NCBI GenBank assembly: GCA_964017145.1
Contig: CAXHKQ010000008.1
Span: 1 to 18,213 of the forward strand
Source of the DNA: Agrocybe praecox
Taxonomy: Eukaryota; Basidiomycota; Agaricomycetes; Agaricales; Agrocybaceae
Length of the DNA: 18,213 nt
Reading direction: 5' to 3'
The notes beneath the pieces were generated by a model. It saw only the letters and a list, made by a program, of their open reading frames with translations, ran no database searches and had not been told where the DNA came from. The translations under genes and the position numbers were made by a program. The stretch's first letter is position 1; each line of letters begins with the position of its first letter. Positions 10,401 to 17,329 of the stretch are shown here, piece by piece.

Positions 10401-11334
10401 TGTCGAACTTCACTATGTAATTAGATGCCGTTGCCTTGCTCATCGACATGAAATTCGCACTCAATGCTGGAACATATAGAACGTTATTGAGTTTTATGTG
10501 TGTGGTTTTTGTTTCGATCAATACACTGCCAATTGCCTCCGAATAAATGCACTTGTCACCTGCCAACTGTACTTTCTCCCGGTGTGGAATAACTGATTCA
10601 AGCATGGATTCGTCACAACACATATGACAAGTCGAACCACTATCGAGAACCCACATGCTTTTGTCCAGCTTGGACGAACCAGCCGAATGCAACATCGCGT
10701 ATGCTGCACTATTCTTCGCGTTTCCCGCACTCTGTGACTTACACGCTGCGGCGAAATGACCGCGTTTTCCGCACTTATAGCATTTTCCGCGATTTTGCGG
10801 AGAATTATCACGGTGATTCTGCTTCGATGAATGCGGTTGTTGGTTGTACTTGTATTGCGCTTGTGGTTGTGACTGACGCTTCATATAGAACGCCGATTCG
10901 CCGTCATTTGCGGCCGTATTTACATCATCACGTCGATTGCCCTCTTCCAACAATTTGCTCTTCAGTGCCTGAGACTTCGGCAACTCATCCCGTGACTCAA
11001 TGGCTACAACAAAATTCTCGTAGGACTTCGGCAAGCTTGAAAGTAAAATAATGGTTAGTAATTCGTCGGGAAGTTTTATGTCGATTTCTCCCAACTTGTC
11101 GCTCAAACCAAAAAAGCTGTTCATGTGTGCCGAAATAGCCGTCCCTTCTACCATCTTCAAGTTAATAAGCTGCTTGAAAACAGTTACTTTCCTGGCTGGA
11201 CCAGTAGGGCGGTGAATCTCCTTCAGTGTATCCAAGCTTCTGCTGATGTCTTGCAGTTTTTCACATGAATCAATTGTGCTGTTTTTACCGATAACGTGAT
11301 GGTGGCCAGTGCTTTGTCGTCCTTCAATTTCCAA
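7480..11334 (-). CDS. Copia gag C-terminus plus complete pol polyprotein
   Basis: This frame stays open for 1,284 codons; it opens on TTG, so its first codon is not a real start. Homology to copia Gag begins only at about residue 34 (11235), where the upstream gag frame should join; the first 33 residues are out-of-frame translation. Counting from 11334: Gag UBN2-like region 34-150; CCHC zinc knuckle C185/C188/H193/C198; aspartic protease DSG at 231-233; integrase HHCC zinc site H358/H363/C392/C395; integrase catalytic D423, D486, E522 (35 residues between the last two); reverse transcriptase with MDVATAYLNG at 881 and YVDD at 967-970 (8425-8436); RNase H with D1135/D1137, E1176/E1178, D1214. 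Every catalytic residue I looked for is present. The stop is TAA at 7480-7482. The acidic integrase-RT linker (674-731) holds an internal duplication. Confidence 0.93.
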   Translation of the reverse strand: MEIEGRQSTGHHHVIGKNSTIDSCEKLQDISRSLDTLKEIHRPTGPARKVTVFKQLINLKMVEGTAISAHMNSFFGLSDKLGEIDIKLPDELLTIILLSSLPKSYENFVVAIESRDELPKSQALKSKLLEEGNRRDDVNTAANDGESAFYMKRQSQPQAQYKYNQQPHSSKQNHRDNSPQNRGKCYKCGKRGHFAAACKSQSAGNAKNSAAYAMLHSAGSSKLDKSMWVLDSGSTCHMCCDESMLESVIPHREKVQLAGDKCIYSEAIGSVLIETKTTHIKLNNVLYVPALSANFMSMSKATASNYIVKFDNKSAYITNEQTGGIILQAKKSGSLYVYANENECLYYTTPSDEFMTWHERYGHLNAKSLGAMIRSDLVRGIQMEKMPASIECDVCDRGKICSLPFKNNVTINSKAMLEVVHRDICGPMRKTSLGGCKYFAVFIDDFSRKIFVHFLKQKSDVFDAFKVFKSRVERETNLKIKTLRTDNGCEYLSNDFSRFLETEGIKRQLTVQYTPQQNGVAERANRTLVEMARCLMLSSGLPESLWAEAVNTAVYLRNRSSTKLLNRTPYEVWCGSKPSVYHLRTFGSKVIALDKRPGKSKFAARGIECVMVGYSPETKAYRLYNTETRQVFKSRDVRFHENCKRASNNNDYILIEHNATNTTARKSPPAIKVDADSDDDVVFDDAVGEAGGGGAGLIVVDSDDGGIGEAAEMVVADSDEGGIGDEKAADSKKIKTKETRRRIGSSVSSHPMSTRAKQNLLFTDGECVSNPNTVDEALSRTDEREWYESMKKEYNALMKNETWSLVDLPSGRRAIGCKWVFNIKHDKYGNIEKYKSRLVAKGCSQRYGVDYNETFSPVVRYSSLRLILALAAEYDLQIHQMDVATAYLNGSLTETVYMAQPEMFVDEKYPDKVCKLEKSLYGLKQSGREWNRKLDGVLKSIGFKPCHADSCVYTKNTGRNINIIAVYVDDILLACSSMKDLSMWKREIGDQFDVVDKGPVDYFLGMEISRKGDAITVSHKHYIEELMTTMKMVDTRKTFTPLDPGQRFKKCDGVSSDCVVVDVKAYQSVIGALMYLGVSSRPDIAHSVSKLAQFNNHPHEEHWTAVKHLLRYLNNSVHSQISYRKTGKDVLAYADADWAGSCDDRKSYTGYLLMFAGAPITWESRKQPTVALSSTEAEYMALSAASKEIVYIRNFLSELGFADVVNKPTIINGDNISSHQLVKNPVYHARSKHIDIRVHYIREIYEKKMIELKYVPTEENIADIFTKNLNKPKHLHLTHLLGLL
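9164..9259 (-). repeat. 48-bp imperfect tandem duplication inside pol linker
   Basis: Units at 9164-9211 and 9212-9259 are clearly related, encoding VADSDEGGIGDE and VVDSDDGGIGEA type sequence on the minus strand. It keeps the reading frame and lies in the variable linker between integrase and reverse transcriptase, away from catalytic residues. Confidence 0.8.
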
Positions 11335-11492
11335 GCGGTAAGTTCGGCTGCCGCTGTTGCTTCAGGACACGGTATGCTGCCTGACGCATAACCCCACAAG
11401 TCACAATGGACCAAAACAGAACGCATCTGAATTGTCCAAGAATCAAAATTCCCGTCGTCCAACTTCTCGATCTGATATAGGCCCGAACTCAT
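11223..11492 (-). pseudogene. Copia gag N-terminus, interrupted by a frame break
   Basis: The first ATG of this frame is at 11492, 68 bp inside the 5' LTR edge; the frame is open upstream to a TTG at 11507 but has no earlier ATG. The product begins MSSGLYQIEKLDDGNFDSW, the characteristic N-terminus of copia-type Gag (DUF4219-like YxIxKLxGxNF-W pattern), and runs 89 residues to TGA at 11223-11225. Gag homology then continues in the next frame (see the pol entry) from about 11235. The junction lies at a G pair on the minus strand (11232-11233) and looks like loss of one base, though sequencing or assembly error is equally possible. Programmed frameshifting is less likely because the break is in the middle of Gag, not at a gag-pol border. 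Confidence 0.85.
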
Positions 11493-11544
11493 CTTGGCGC
11501 TATACAATTGCTAGTCACTATAATATCTGATTTATCTGGTTACT

Positions 11545-11558
11545 CTGGGCCCATAACC
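11545..11558 (-). other. Primer binding site, initiator tRNA-Met anticodon region
   Basis: On the minus strand GGTTATGGGCCCAG begins two bases after the 5' LTR. It is complementary to the anticodon stem-loop segment of eukaryotic initiator tRNA-Met (CUGGGCCCAUAACC), not to the tRNA 3' end. Priming by a half-tRNA of this type is known for Drosophila copia. Confidence 0.88.
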
Positions 11559-11560
11559 TT

Positions 11561-11749
11561 TGTAGAGGATTGAATCGAATGCGACAGAATATTATAGATG
11601 TTGCTTGCTAGCGTTTAATTGAATGACTGTATGTAGAGCCTATTGTATAAACCTGAATAAGCCCTATGTGTAAATGTGATTGAGTGTAACTTCGCAGTTC
11701 AGCAGTGTTGCAGTATTATGATGGATGCCTAATATTACATAATTCAACA
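11561..11749 (-). repeat. 5' LTR of the copia element
   Basis: This 189-bp repeat is identical to 7255-7443. As the upstream LTR in the element's orientation it should contain the promoter and transcription start. It is followed by GTCCA (11750-11754), the right copy of the target duplication. Confidence 0.95.
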
Positions 11750-11754
11750 GTCCA

Positions 11755-12091
11755 GCTATAGAACCATAATACAGCATATGAACATACTATCAACTATGAC
11801 GATGACGATGACGCTGACGACGACGATGGCTTGACCGCCTTTCGCCAAGGTAGAAACCGTTGAACATGTTAAAGGATTCGACGAAGCTAATCTCAACCAA
11901 CGCGCCAAATGAGCACACACATTTGCAACACACGAACAGACACACTCGATGTCCATGTGTGTGTGTGTGGGTGGGTGCGTTTTCGGCACATGCACATGCG
12001 AACCGTTGACTACGCAATATATTCAGGTTTGCGTCAACCACCACCGGTGGCATTGCAAATTGAGTGTGTGAAATTTATGCGAGTAGGTGAG
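11755..12091. other. Spacer between the two LTR elements, with a (GAY)n repeat
   Basis: A GAC/GAT triplet-rich run lies at 11796-11829 and a TG-rich run at about 11955-11975. Small open frames across it (to about 90 codons) look like repeat translations. No gene is recognised. Confidence 0.55.
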
Positions 12092-12096
12092 AGGTA
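12092..12096. repeat. Target-site duplication AGGTA, left copy
   Basis: AGGTA directly precedes the left LTR and recurs at 13813-13817 directly after the right LTR, showing that 12097-13812 inserted as one unit. Confidence 0.92.
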
Positions 12097-12297
12097 TGTT
12101 GCGGCATCTGCCGCGCCATTAAATCATGACTGCAACGGCGTTATTAAACATCAACGCAAGCAATGCGTTGAAACCGTCAAACAATGTCAATGATGTAAAA
12201 TAAAATAATTGGATTTTGTCAGCGTAAACGGTCGGTCGTTTTGTTGGTTTTCCAATTCACTTTCTGCGGATATACAGTCCACTCTTCGGCGGAATCA
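12097..12297 (+). repeat. 5' LTR of the short LTR element
   Basis: This 201-bp repeat starts TGTTGCGGCATC and ends GCGGAATCA. It matches 13613-13812 except for one extra A in an A run near 12227. It holds two stem-loops: GCGGCA/TGCCGC at 12101-12114 and TCAACGCA/TGCGTTGA at 12151-12171. AATAAA lies at 12199-12204. Confidence 0.95.
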
Positions 12298-12299
12298 TT

Positions 12300-12317
12300 T
12301 GGTCCTTCGAGCCGGAT
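12300..12317 (+). other. Primer binding site, tRNA-Tyr 3' end
   Basis: TGGTCCTTCGAGCCGGAT starts two bases after the LTR. It is the reverse complement of a tRNA 3' end ...AUCCGGCUCGAAGGACCA, which I recognise as insect tRNA-Tyr. The LTR-plus-TGG placement is canonical whatever the tRNA identity. Confidence 0.8.
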
Positions 12318-12458
12318 CTTGAACTCGGTTCGGTTACGGTTCGGTTTTCGGTCACGGTCGTGCGAGTGCAAGTTTTTCGGGTGTATATTCGGGTGTTTCG
12401 GTCGCTCACCGTACACAAACACACACACACTCTTACACACTCACGCATCTTCATCATC

Positions 12459-13511
12459 ATGTCGGCTGCATCAATGGAAGCTATGGTCACCCAGACGTCG
12501 GAGTGCGTGCTGAGGTTCGACGGTGAGACGCTGATGTGTCGGGAACGGCTAATAACCGAGGAAGCGCTGCAGCTCCGGGTGGACCTGCTGAGGCGCGCGT
12601 GGAACAACTTCAATGCGGCTTGGAACTTCTGGCAAGCGGCGGCGGAAGCGGAGGAACTGAACGATGATTATTTTTCGGACGAATTTCGTGTGGAGGTCGA
12701 TGAAGCGTACGATGACGCACGGTGCGGCCTCATTGACATTAGAGAATCTGTGCTCGGTGTGTATGCGCCCGTACGGGCGCAACTGCTCTGGTCGGTTGGT
12801 GAAAGCCAAGTCGCCATGGTCGCCGGCAGTTTGTTCGGCATGGGGGCGCAGGTGTTGGGTGCTGAAAGCATCTGCGGTGAGGGAGTTGCTGCGCAGTCTC
12901 TCGCAGTCGACCAGGTCCAGGAGGGCGATGGCCAGCATGGCCAGGAGGGCGGTGGCCAGCATGGCCAAGATGGCGGTGGCCAGAATAGCCAGGATGGGGG
13001 TGGACAGCAGGTCGGTGGCGGCGGCGTCGCCATCGGAGTGGGCGACGGCATTTGCGGACAGATTGGCGGAAGGATCGGCGTCAGTGACGGCATTGGCGGC
13101 CAGGTAGACAGTCGGATTGGCGGCACTGGTGGGATTGGTGGCGGTTGGAGTTTCGGCGGCGGAGCTGGGCAAATTCGTGATATTAGCGGGGCGAGCGCCA
13201 TGATAGTAGGCGGCGGCAATGGCATAAAGAGGAGAAACATGATGGACATGCAGCGCGAGGCGATGACGCTGGCGATGGGCGAAGATGGACGATCCACGTC
13301 GGAGCGACCGTTCCGGCAGGGGATGCGGAGGCGGGGCGATGGAGCGGTGCAGCTGCACCTCACCCAGGGACAAGGGCTGCAGGAGACGCAGTGGCAGCGC
13401 GTGCCAGGAGAGCGGAATCCGGCCGACCCGCCCGCCGTGGCTGATCCAGGCGCGTCAGCGGCGTCAACGAGAATGCGCCGGAGGCGACGACAAGAAGGAG
13501 GGCAGTTCTGA
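12459..13511 (+). CDS. Gag-like protein with Gly/Gln-rich repeats and a pol-like tail
   Basis: This ORF of the short LTR element has 350 residues from ATG at 12459. The frame stays open upstream to a GTG at 12360, but that part translates CA repeats and has no ATG. Residues 1-25 start MSAASMEAMVTQ. Residues about 33-100 are strongly helical and charged (LRVDLLRRAWNNFNAAW, then EELNDDYFSDEF), resembling the N-terminal helical region of BEL/Pao Gag proteins (DUF1759-like). Residues 154-185 are four 8-residue repeats of QDGGGQHG type. Residues 186-240 are Gly-rich repeats such as DGIGGQVDSRIGG. At 312-323 comes WQRVPGERNPAD, like the segment between RNase H and integrase in BEL/Pao pol. The end is basic (RMRRRRRQEGGQF). 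There is no zinc knuckle, protease or RT. GC content is far above the flanks. It may be a co-packaged structural protein or merely the scar of an internal deletion. Confidence 0.7.
   Translation: MSAASMEAMVTQTSECVLRFDGETLMCRERLITEEALQLRVDLLRRAWNNFNAAWNFWQAAAEAEELNDDYFSDEFRVEVDEAYDDARCGLIDIRESVLGVYAPVRAQLLWSVGESQVAMVAGSLFGMGAQVLGAESICGEGVAAQSLAVDQVQEGDGQHGQEGGGQHGQDGGGQNSQDGGGQQVGGGGVAIGVGDGICGQIGGRIGVSDGIGGQVDSRIGGTGGIGGGWSFGGGAGQIRDISGASAMIVGGGNGIKRRNMMDMQREAMTLAMGEDGRSTSERPFRQGMRRRGDGAVQLHLTQGQGLQETQWQRVPGERNPADPPAVADPGASAASTRMRRRRRQEGGQF
12918..13013 (+). repeat. Four 24-bp tandem repeats encoding QxGGGQxx
   Basis: Units start at 12918, 12942, 12966 and 12990 and encode QEGDGQHG, QEGGGQHG, QDGGGQNS and QDGGGQQV. 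The period of 24 bp preserves the reading frame, consistent with replication-slippage expansion inside a translated ORF. Confidence 0.92.
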
Positions 13512-13599
13512 ACGTGGCGCGGAGAGAAGGCCCACAAGTCGTGGGTAGCGGAGGGGCATAAGGCCGAGAGACGATACGGTTTGGTGTTGCCGTGACGGC

Positions 13600-13612
13600 A
13601 AGGTGGGCGGAA
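13600..13612 (+). other. Polypurine tract of the short LTR element
   Basis: AAGGTGGGCGGAA lies directly against the 3' LTR. It is purine-rich with two pyrimidine interruptions, and is the only purine-rich run at the position required for plus-strand priming. Confidence 0.55.
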
Positions 13613-13812
13613 TGTTGCGGCATCTGCCGCGCCATTAAATCATGACTGCAACGGCGTTATTAAACATCAACGCAAGCAATGCGTTGAAACCGTCAAACAA
13701 TGTCAATGATGTAAAATAAAATAATTGGATTTTGTCAGCGTAACGGTCGGTCGTTTTGTTGGTTTTCCAATTCACTTTCTGCGGATATACAGTCCACTCT
13801 TCGGCGGAATCA
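13613..13812 (+). repeat. 3' LTR of the short LTR element
   Basis: This 200-bp repeat matches 12097-12297 with one missing A. AATAAA at 13715-13720 is the likely polyadenylation signal of the element transcript. AGGTA (13813-13817) follows. Confidence 0.95.
13715..13720 (+). promoter_or_regulatory. Candidate polyadenylation signal AATAAA in 3' LTR
   Basis: Canonical AATAAA about 103 bp into the 3' LTR, present also in the 5' LTR at 12199. It would terminate the transcript carrying the Gag-like ORF. Confidence 0.5.
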
Positions 13813-13817
13813 AGGTA

Positions 13818-16017
13818 TTTCCTGAATCAGGCTGCGTGCTCCGTCGCTGTCGTCGTCGACGTGCGTATCAATACATTAATACAGTGAACATTAAACATAA
13901 GGGCAACCATCGTTCGCGTGTGTGCAATACGATGCTCGGCGATGAGTGTGCGTGTGCGTGTGAGGACTATCATCGACCGAGTGTGCAAATAAACATCGTG
14001 ACGGTAATATGATCCCGCATACGCCAAACATACACCCGATCGCAACCTGAGCAGCGACGGCACTAGGCTCGATTTCACGCCAAACCGTTTTGCTTGCATG
14101 TCTGTGTGTGTGCGGGCTGCACACGCGATACGCACGCTGTCGGCGTCTTTCGAATGTGGTAATTGTTTTTTAAAATTTGGGTTGGATTCCGAAATAAAGC
14201 CTTTCGAAGTTTGAAAATGACAAATTCCTTATCTTTTGTACGTTCATAGTTATATCTCGTTTAATAGCATACATACTGGAGTCAAATGTATTAACAAAAT
14301 ATTGCCACATAAATTGTCAACAATTTATGTTTGGTAGAGACTCTTCTATGTGAAGTAGTTGATGCACAATTGACTCATGTATAAGGAAAAAGTTGCCCCT
14401 TGGACGATTTTTGTACCTAAAATAATCACGAATAAATTGTTAAAACATCGAAATATCTGCAAAAGGTGAACTTTTTTTACTTCGTGTCGTATACTCGCGA
14501 TTCGCGGATTCGAACCGATCACTATCTGCGAACTCTATTCAACATCGGCGACCGCCACAGCGGTGATAAATATGTCTTTGTGCATTTTTCCCAGCCGTTG
14601 TTTGATAAAATGATAAATAGCACAATACGCAGCCAAAACCAGCACTTGAGCACTCCTTGATATTTATATTTCGGTTCCATCGAGCCACATAATGATGACG
14701 ATATGCTAAAATAACAACACATGCGAATCGCCTGTAAAACCAGAACCAAACAAACAAACATTTGTATGGCTAGACAAAAATCGACATCCGTTTTCACGGG
14801 AGTCTTTCAGCCACTAGACGGTTCTTCACGTCTATGTTCATTTTTTATACTCTTCATAGCACCTTAGGCCTGACGCTGATTTTTTTTCGCATTGTACTCT
14901 CATCCCAAACCCATTTTAACTACATAACTGCGATTCGACAACCTTGGATTTTTCTTCACGAGAGCTATCACATTCATCTCCTTTCCTGGCCTTTCGATAA
15001 TACTTTTTCTTCCAGAACCTGTTTTTCTATGAAGATAGAAAGTGATTTTATTCGACCCGATAATTTTCGAGACAATTTATTGGTAAACTTCTGATTTATT
15101 GGCAAGGATCGGTAGACTCCACTGCGGATTATCAATAAATTGTTTGATGACGAATGCAAGAGTTTCAAAAATTGATGCTATTGTTATACTGTAGTATATT
15201 TCAAAAGGAAAATTATTACATGTTAAAAATCTTACAATTCATACTATCACTTTGACGAAAAAACAATTTTATTAATCCAAGTCGTTTTCGAGCTATAGAC
15301 GAAAAATGTTATGCGTTTTTTTCTGCCGCACTCCTTACATATTGGGGAACATGACATGTCCATGATTGTGTATTACGTCTGAGTACGTCTGTGTGTCTAT
15401 CAAATATACATACACCTAATCATTTGTCAGCATGATACAGATACATTTGCATATGTGACGAAATGTGCGCAAAGACACACGCGCGCACGTCTTTCTTTCC
15501 AGGCCGAACAATTTCAAAGTTTCTCGGAAAATAAATTAATCAGGTCTATACACAGAAGTCGCGCGTGCGTATGTTAACGCACTCTCGTTCACTTGCCATC
15601 GATTCGTGCTTCGAGACGTATTTACAGCCGGGATTGAGAGCACACATGCGATATGCGAGAAGCGCCCAGAAAACGCCAATATCGCAATTGCGCCCGCACA
15701 ATCCGCACTCCATCGGTTGCCACTCGCATCTGCCGTCGCCGGTCATGCCACGCAAATGCAACATATGTAGATATAAAGTACTGTGGAAATGCGAAGCATC
15801 ACACCAATAGCACAGTGAATGGGTAAGAGCATATAGCCGCACTCGACATTACTCAGCATCAATTTATAGCAGTAGCAAAAAATAACACGAGTGCACCGCC
15901 AAGAGAATCGGCATCGACCCGCGGCAAGTGAGCAGCAGTACGCGCCTCGCACACGGTCACGAACCGCATCCCTCTGCCGAACATCTGTTACGCGCTAAAA
16001 CACATCACACACTCATT
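13818..16017. other. No gene recognised; AT-rich with small palindromes
   Basis: Open frames are at most about 102 codons with no recognised domain. A perfect 10-bp palindrome with a 2-nt spacer lies at 14308-14329. An 11-bp inverted pair (ACAATTTATTG / CAATAAATTGT) lies near 15074 and 15132. The part at about 15550-15970 is less AT-rich, but I could not support a coding exon there. Confidence 0.5.
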
Positions 16018-17329
16018 TACAGGGTGACCCAATTGATCAGCACGAAATTTTGAGTAACTGTATCTTTCAAACCAATTGTTTGATGAAGCTCAAATTTGGC
16101 ATCCGGGCTTTACGTGTCTTTCGTAACATGCATATGAAATTTCACAAGCCTCACACCATGATGACATGAGATATCTATACGTGAACCCCAACGTGTATTT
16201 TTTGTACGCATGAAGAATATAGTCAGTCACATGTGTCATTTTTAACAATTTGTAGAGAACTAATGGATTGAATTTTATGAATTTTGTTTTCATATAACGT
16301 GAGAATGACATAATTTTTACTTTAAAAAAATTGCGAAGGGCTCTAAAGTTCTAGTTACTAGTAATACTGACAGTGGCTCTAAGTGTGGTGGTACAAATTT
16401 AACAGATGTGGAGATTTTTCAAGAAAATAAGCTGCAGAGCCGAAAATATTGAGTTCAAACATGCAAAACAAATTGCAAAATGTTGATTGGTCTAAAGTCT
16501 AATCAACTGCAAAAAATGGTGATCCTAATGTTATAGAGATAGAAGTTATGGTCTTTGGATTGGATAAGTTGTTCTCCCTGCACGTTTTTGGCAGGTAATC
16601 TGATACTCACGGCAAATAATGAAGGACTTTCTTCAACGAAATATTCGCTATTGGAAAGAAAGCTTGTGTTTGTCTCACGTTCAGGCCATACGAACACTTC
16701 ACACTTGGAATTTGAAAATAGGTATTTTCAAGTCTCTGTAGAGGTCTATGAAACCCTTATGGTCAGAAAATTTCGCGTCATTATGTTTAGGTCTCTAGCT
16801 TGGAAGTAGGAGCTAATTGATATAGAGGTAATGTTGTAGTCGATGCTCCTATGATGGAACTTTGTGAATATCAACTTTAAAAGGGTTGTAACTCTGAAAA
16901 ATTGTTGGTCTGGTTAAAAAATATTCCCTCGAGTCGATTTTGCTTTAAAAAATGCGTTTTTTTGCCATTTTTTTCTGCGCTGGTGGCTCTTTGGCCATCG
17001 GACGCAAAGAAACTTGGTATTTCTTTTGAACACATTTTGCAGGCCAATATCCACAGGAACAAATAACAAAGTGTTGAGGCTCTGAACCAAGCCCTTCGGC
17101 GTAAGTTAATTTACATCCAATCAAGCCAAAAACGTGATGCGTGATAATTTTTGTCATCAAACTGAGGGCCATAGTTGGCTTGAGAGATGGCCAAATCGAA
17201 AAATGTTAGGGACATCATAAATTGCAGATATGTATCATCATTTTGTTGTATTTGGTTTTTCTAATTTCAATGTCCTTATAGCTGAAAACAGCCTCTACAT
17301 GATGTGCTGATCAATTGGGTCACCCTGTA
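16018..17329. mobile_element. TA-flanked TIR transposon without recognisable transposase
   Basis: The left end at 16020 (CAGGGTGACCCAATTGATCA, continuing GCAC) and the right end at 17304-17327 are perfect 24-bp inverted repeats, each flanked by TA (16018-16019 and 17328-17329). Length is 1,308 bp. TA duplication and the CAGGGTGACC terminus fit the Tc1/mariner superfamily; the first ten bases match the end of the mariner remnant at 715. Although 1.3 kb is a typical autonomous length, no transposase motif (HDNAPAH, QQDSAP, SPDLNPI types) was found in any frame and all open frames are under 90 codons. It is therefore a large non-autonomous element or one whose gene has decayed beyond recognition while the ends stayed perfect. 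Confidence 0.85.

Larger units (their letters stand above)
7255..11749 (-). mobile_element. Full-length Ty1/copia LTR retrotransposon, 4,495 bp
   Basis: The element is bounded by two identical 189-bp LTRs (TG...CA) and a 5-bp GTCCA duplication. Reading on the minus strand the order is 5' LTR (11561-11749), tRNA-iMet-type primer site, gag, zinc knuckle, protease, integrase, reverse transcriptase, RNase H, polypurine tract, 3' LTR (7255-7443). Integrase before reverse transcriptase is diagnostic of Ty1/copia (Pseudoviridae-type) as opposed to Ty3/gypsy or BEL/Pao. Identical LTRs imply a recent insertion, although 189 bp gives little resolution. The only visible lesion is a frame break in gag near 11232. 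It sits in a gene-poor area and interrupts nothing I can recognise. Confidence 0.95.
12097..13812 (+). mobile_element. Short non-autonomous LTR retrotransposon, probably BEL/Pao-derived
   Basis: The element is 1,716 bp: LTR 12097-12297, primer site complementary to tRNA-Tyr, a GC-rich interior with one 350-codon ORF, a purine-rich tract (about 13600-13612) and LTR 13613-13812. AGGTA flanks both sides. The TGTT start of the LTR, the Gag-like helical N-terminus of the ORF, and a WQRVPGERNPAD motif near its end suggest a BEL/Pao parent. There is no protease, reverse transcriptase, RNase H core or integrase, so enzymes must come from another element. The LTRs differ by one base, so the insertion is recent. 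Family assignment is inference; the LTR structure is directly visible. Confidence 0.9.

Noticed and set aside
11223..11334. Programmed -1 frameshift between gag and pol in the copia element
   Set aside because: The shift is in the middle of Gag homology, no slippery heptamer or downstream pseudoknot is evident, and copia-type elements normally use one continuous frame.
12549..13537. Long minus-strand open frames (274 and 289 codons) and a second plus-strand frame (147 codons) over the GC-rich ORF
   Set aside because: They arise because the GC-rich repetitive DNA has few stop codons in any frame. Their products are mirror low-complexity (Pro/Ala-rich), and the plus-strand frame from 12459 has the ATG, the helical domain and the LTR orientation in its favour.
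14506..14516. Perfect tRNA B-box-like sequence GGTTCGAATCC on the minus strand
   Set aside because: The T-stem pairs poorly and no acceptor stem, anticodon arm or A box lies at tRNA spacing; a chance match or very decayed tRNA-derived repeat.
15565..15810. Plus-strand 81-codon frame in a less AT-rich patch with a few cysteines near its end
   Set aside because: Could be a chance frame; no complete zinc-binding pattern or neighbouring exon supports it.
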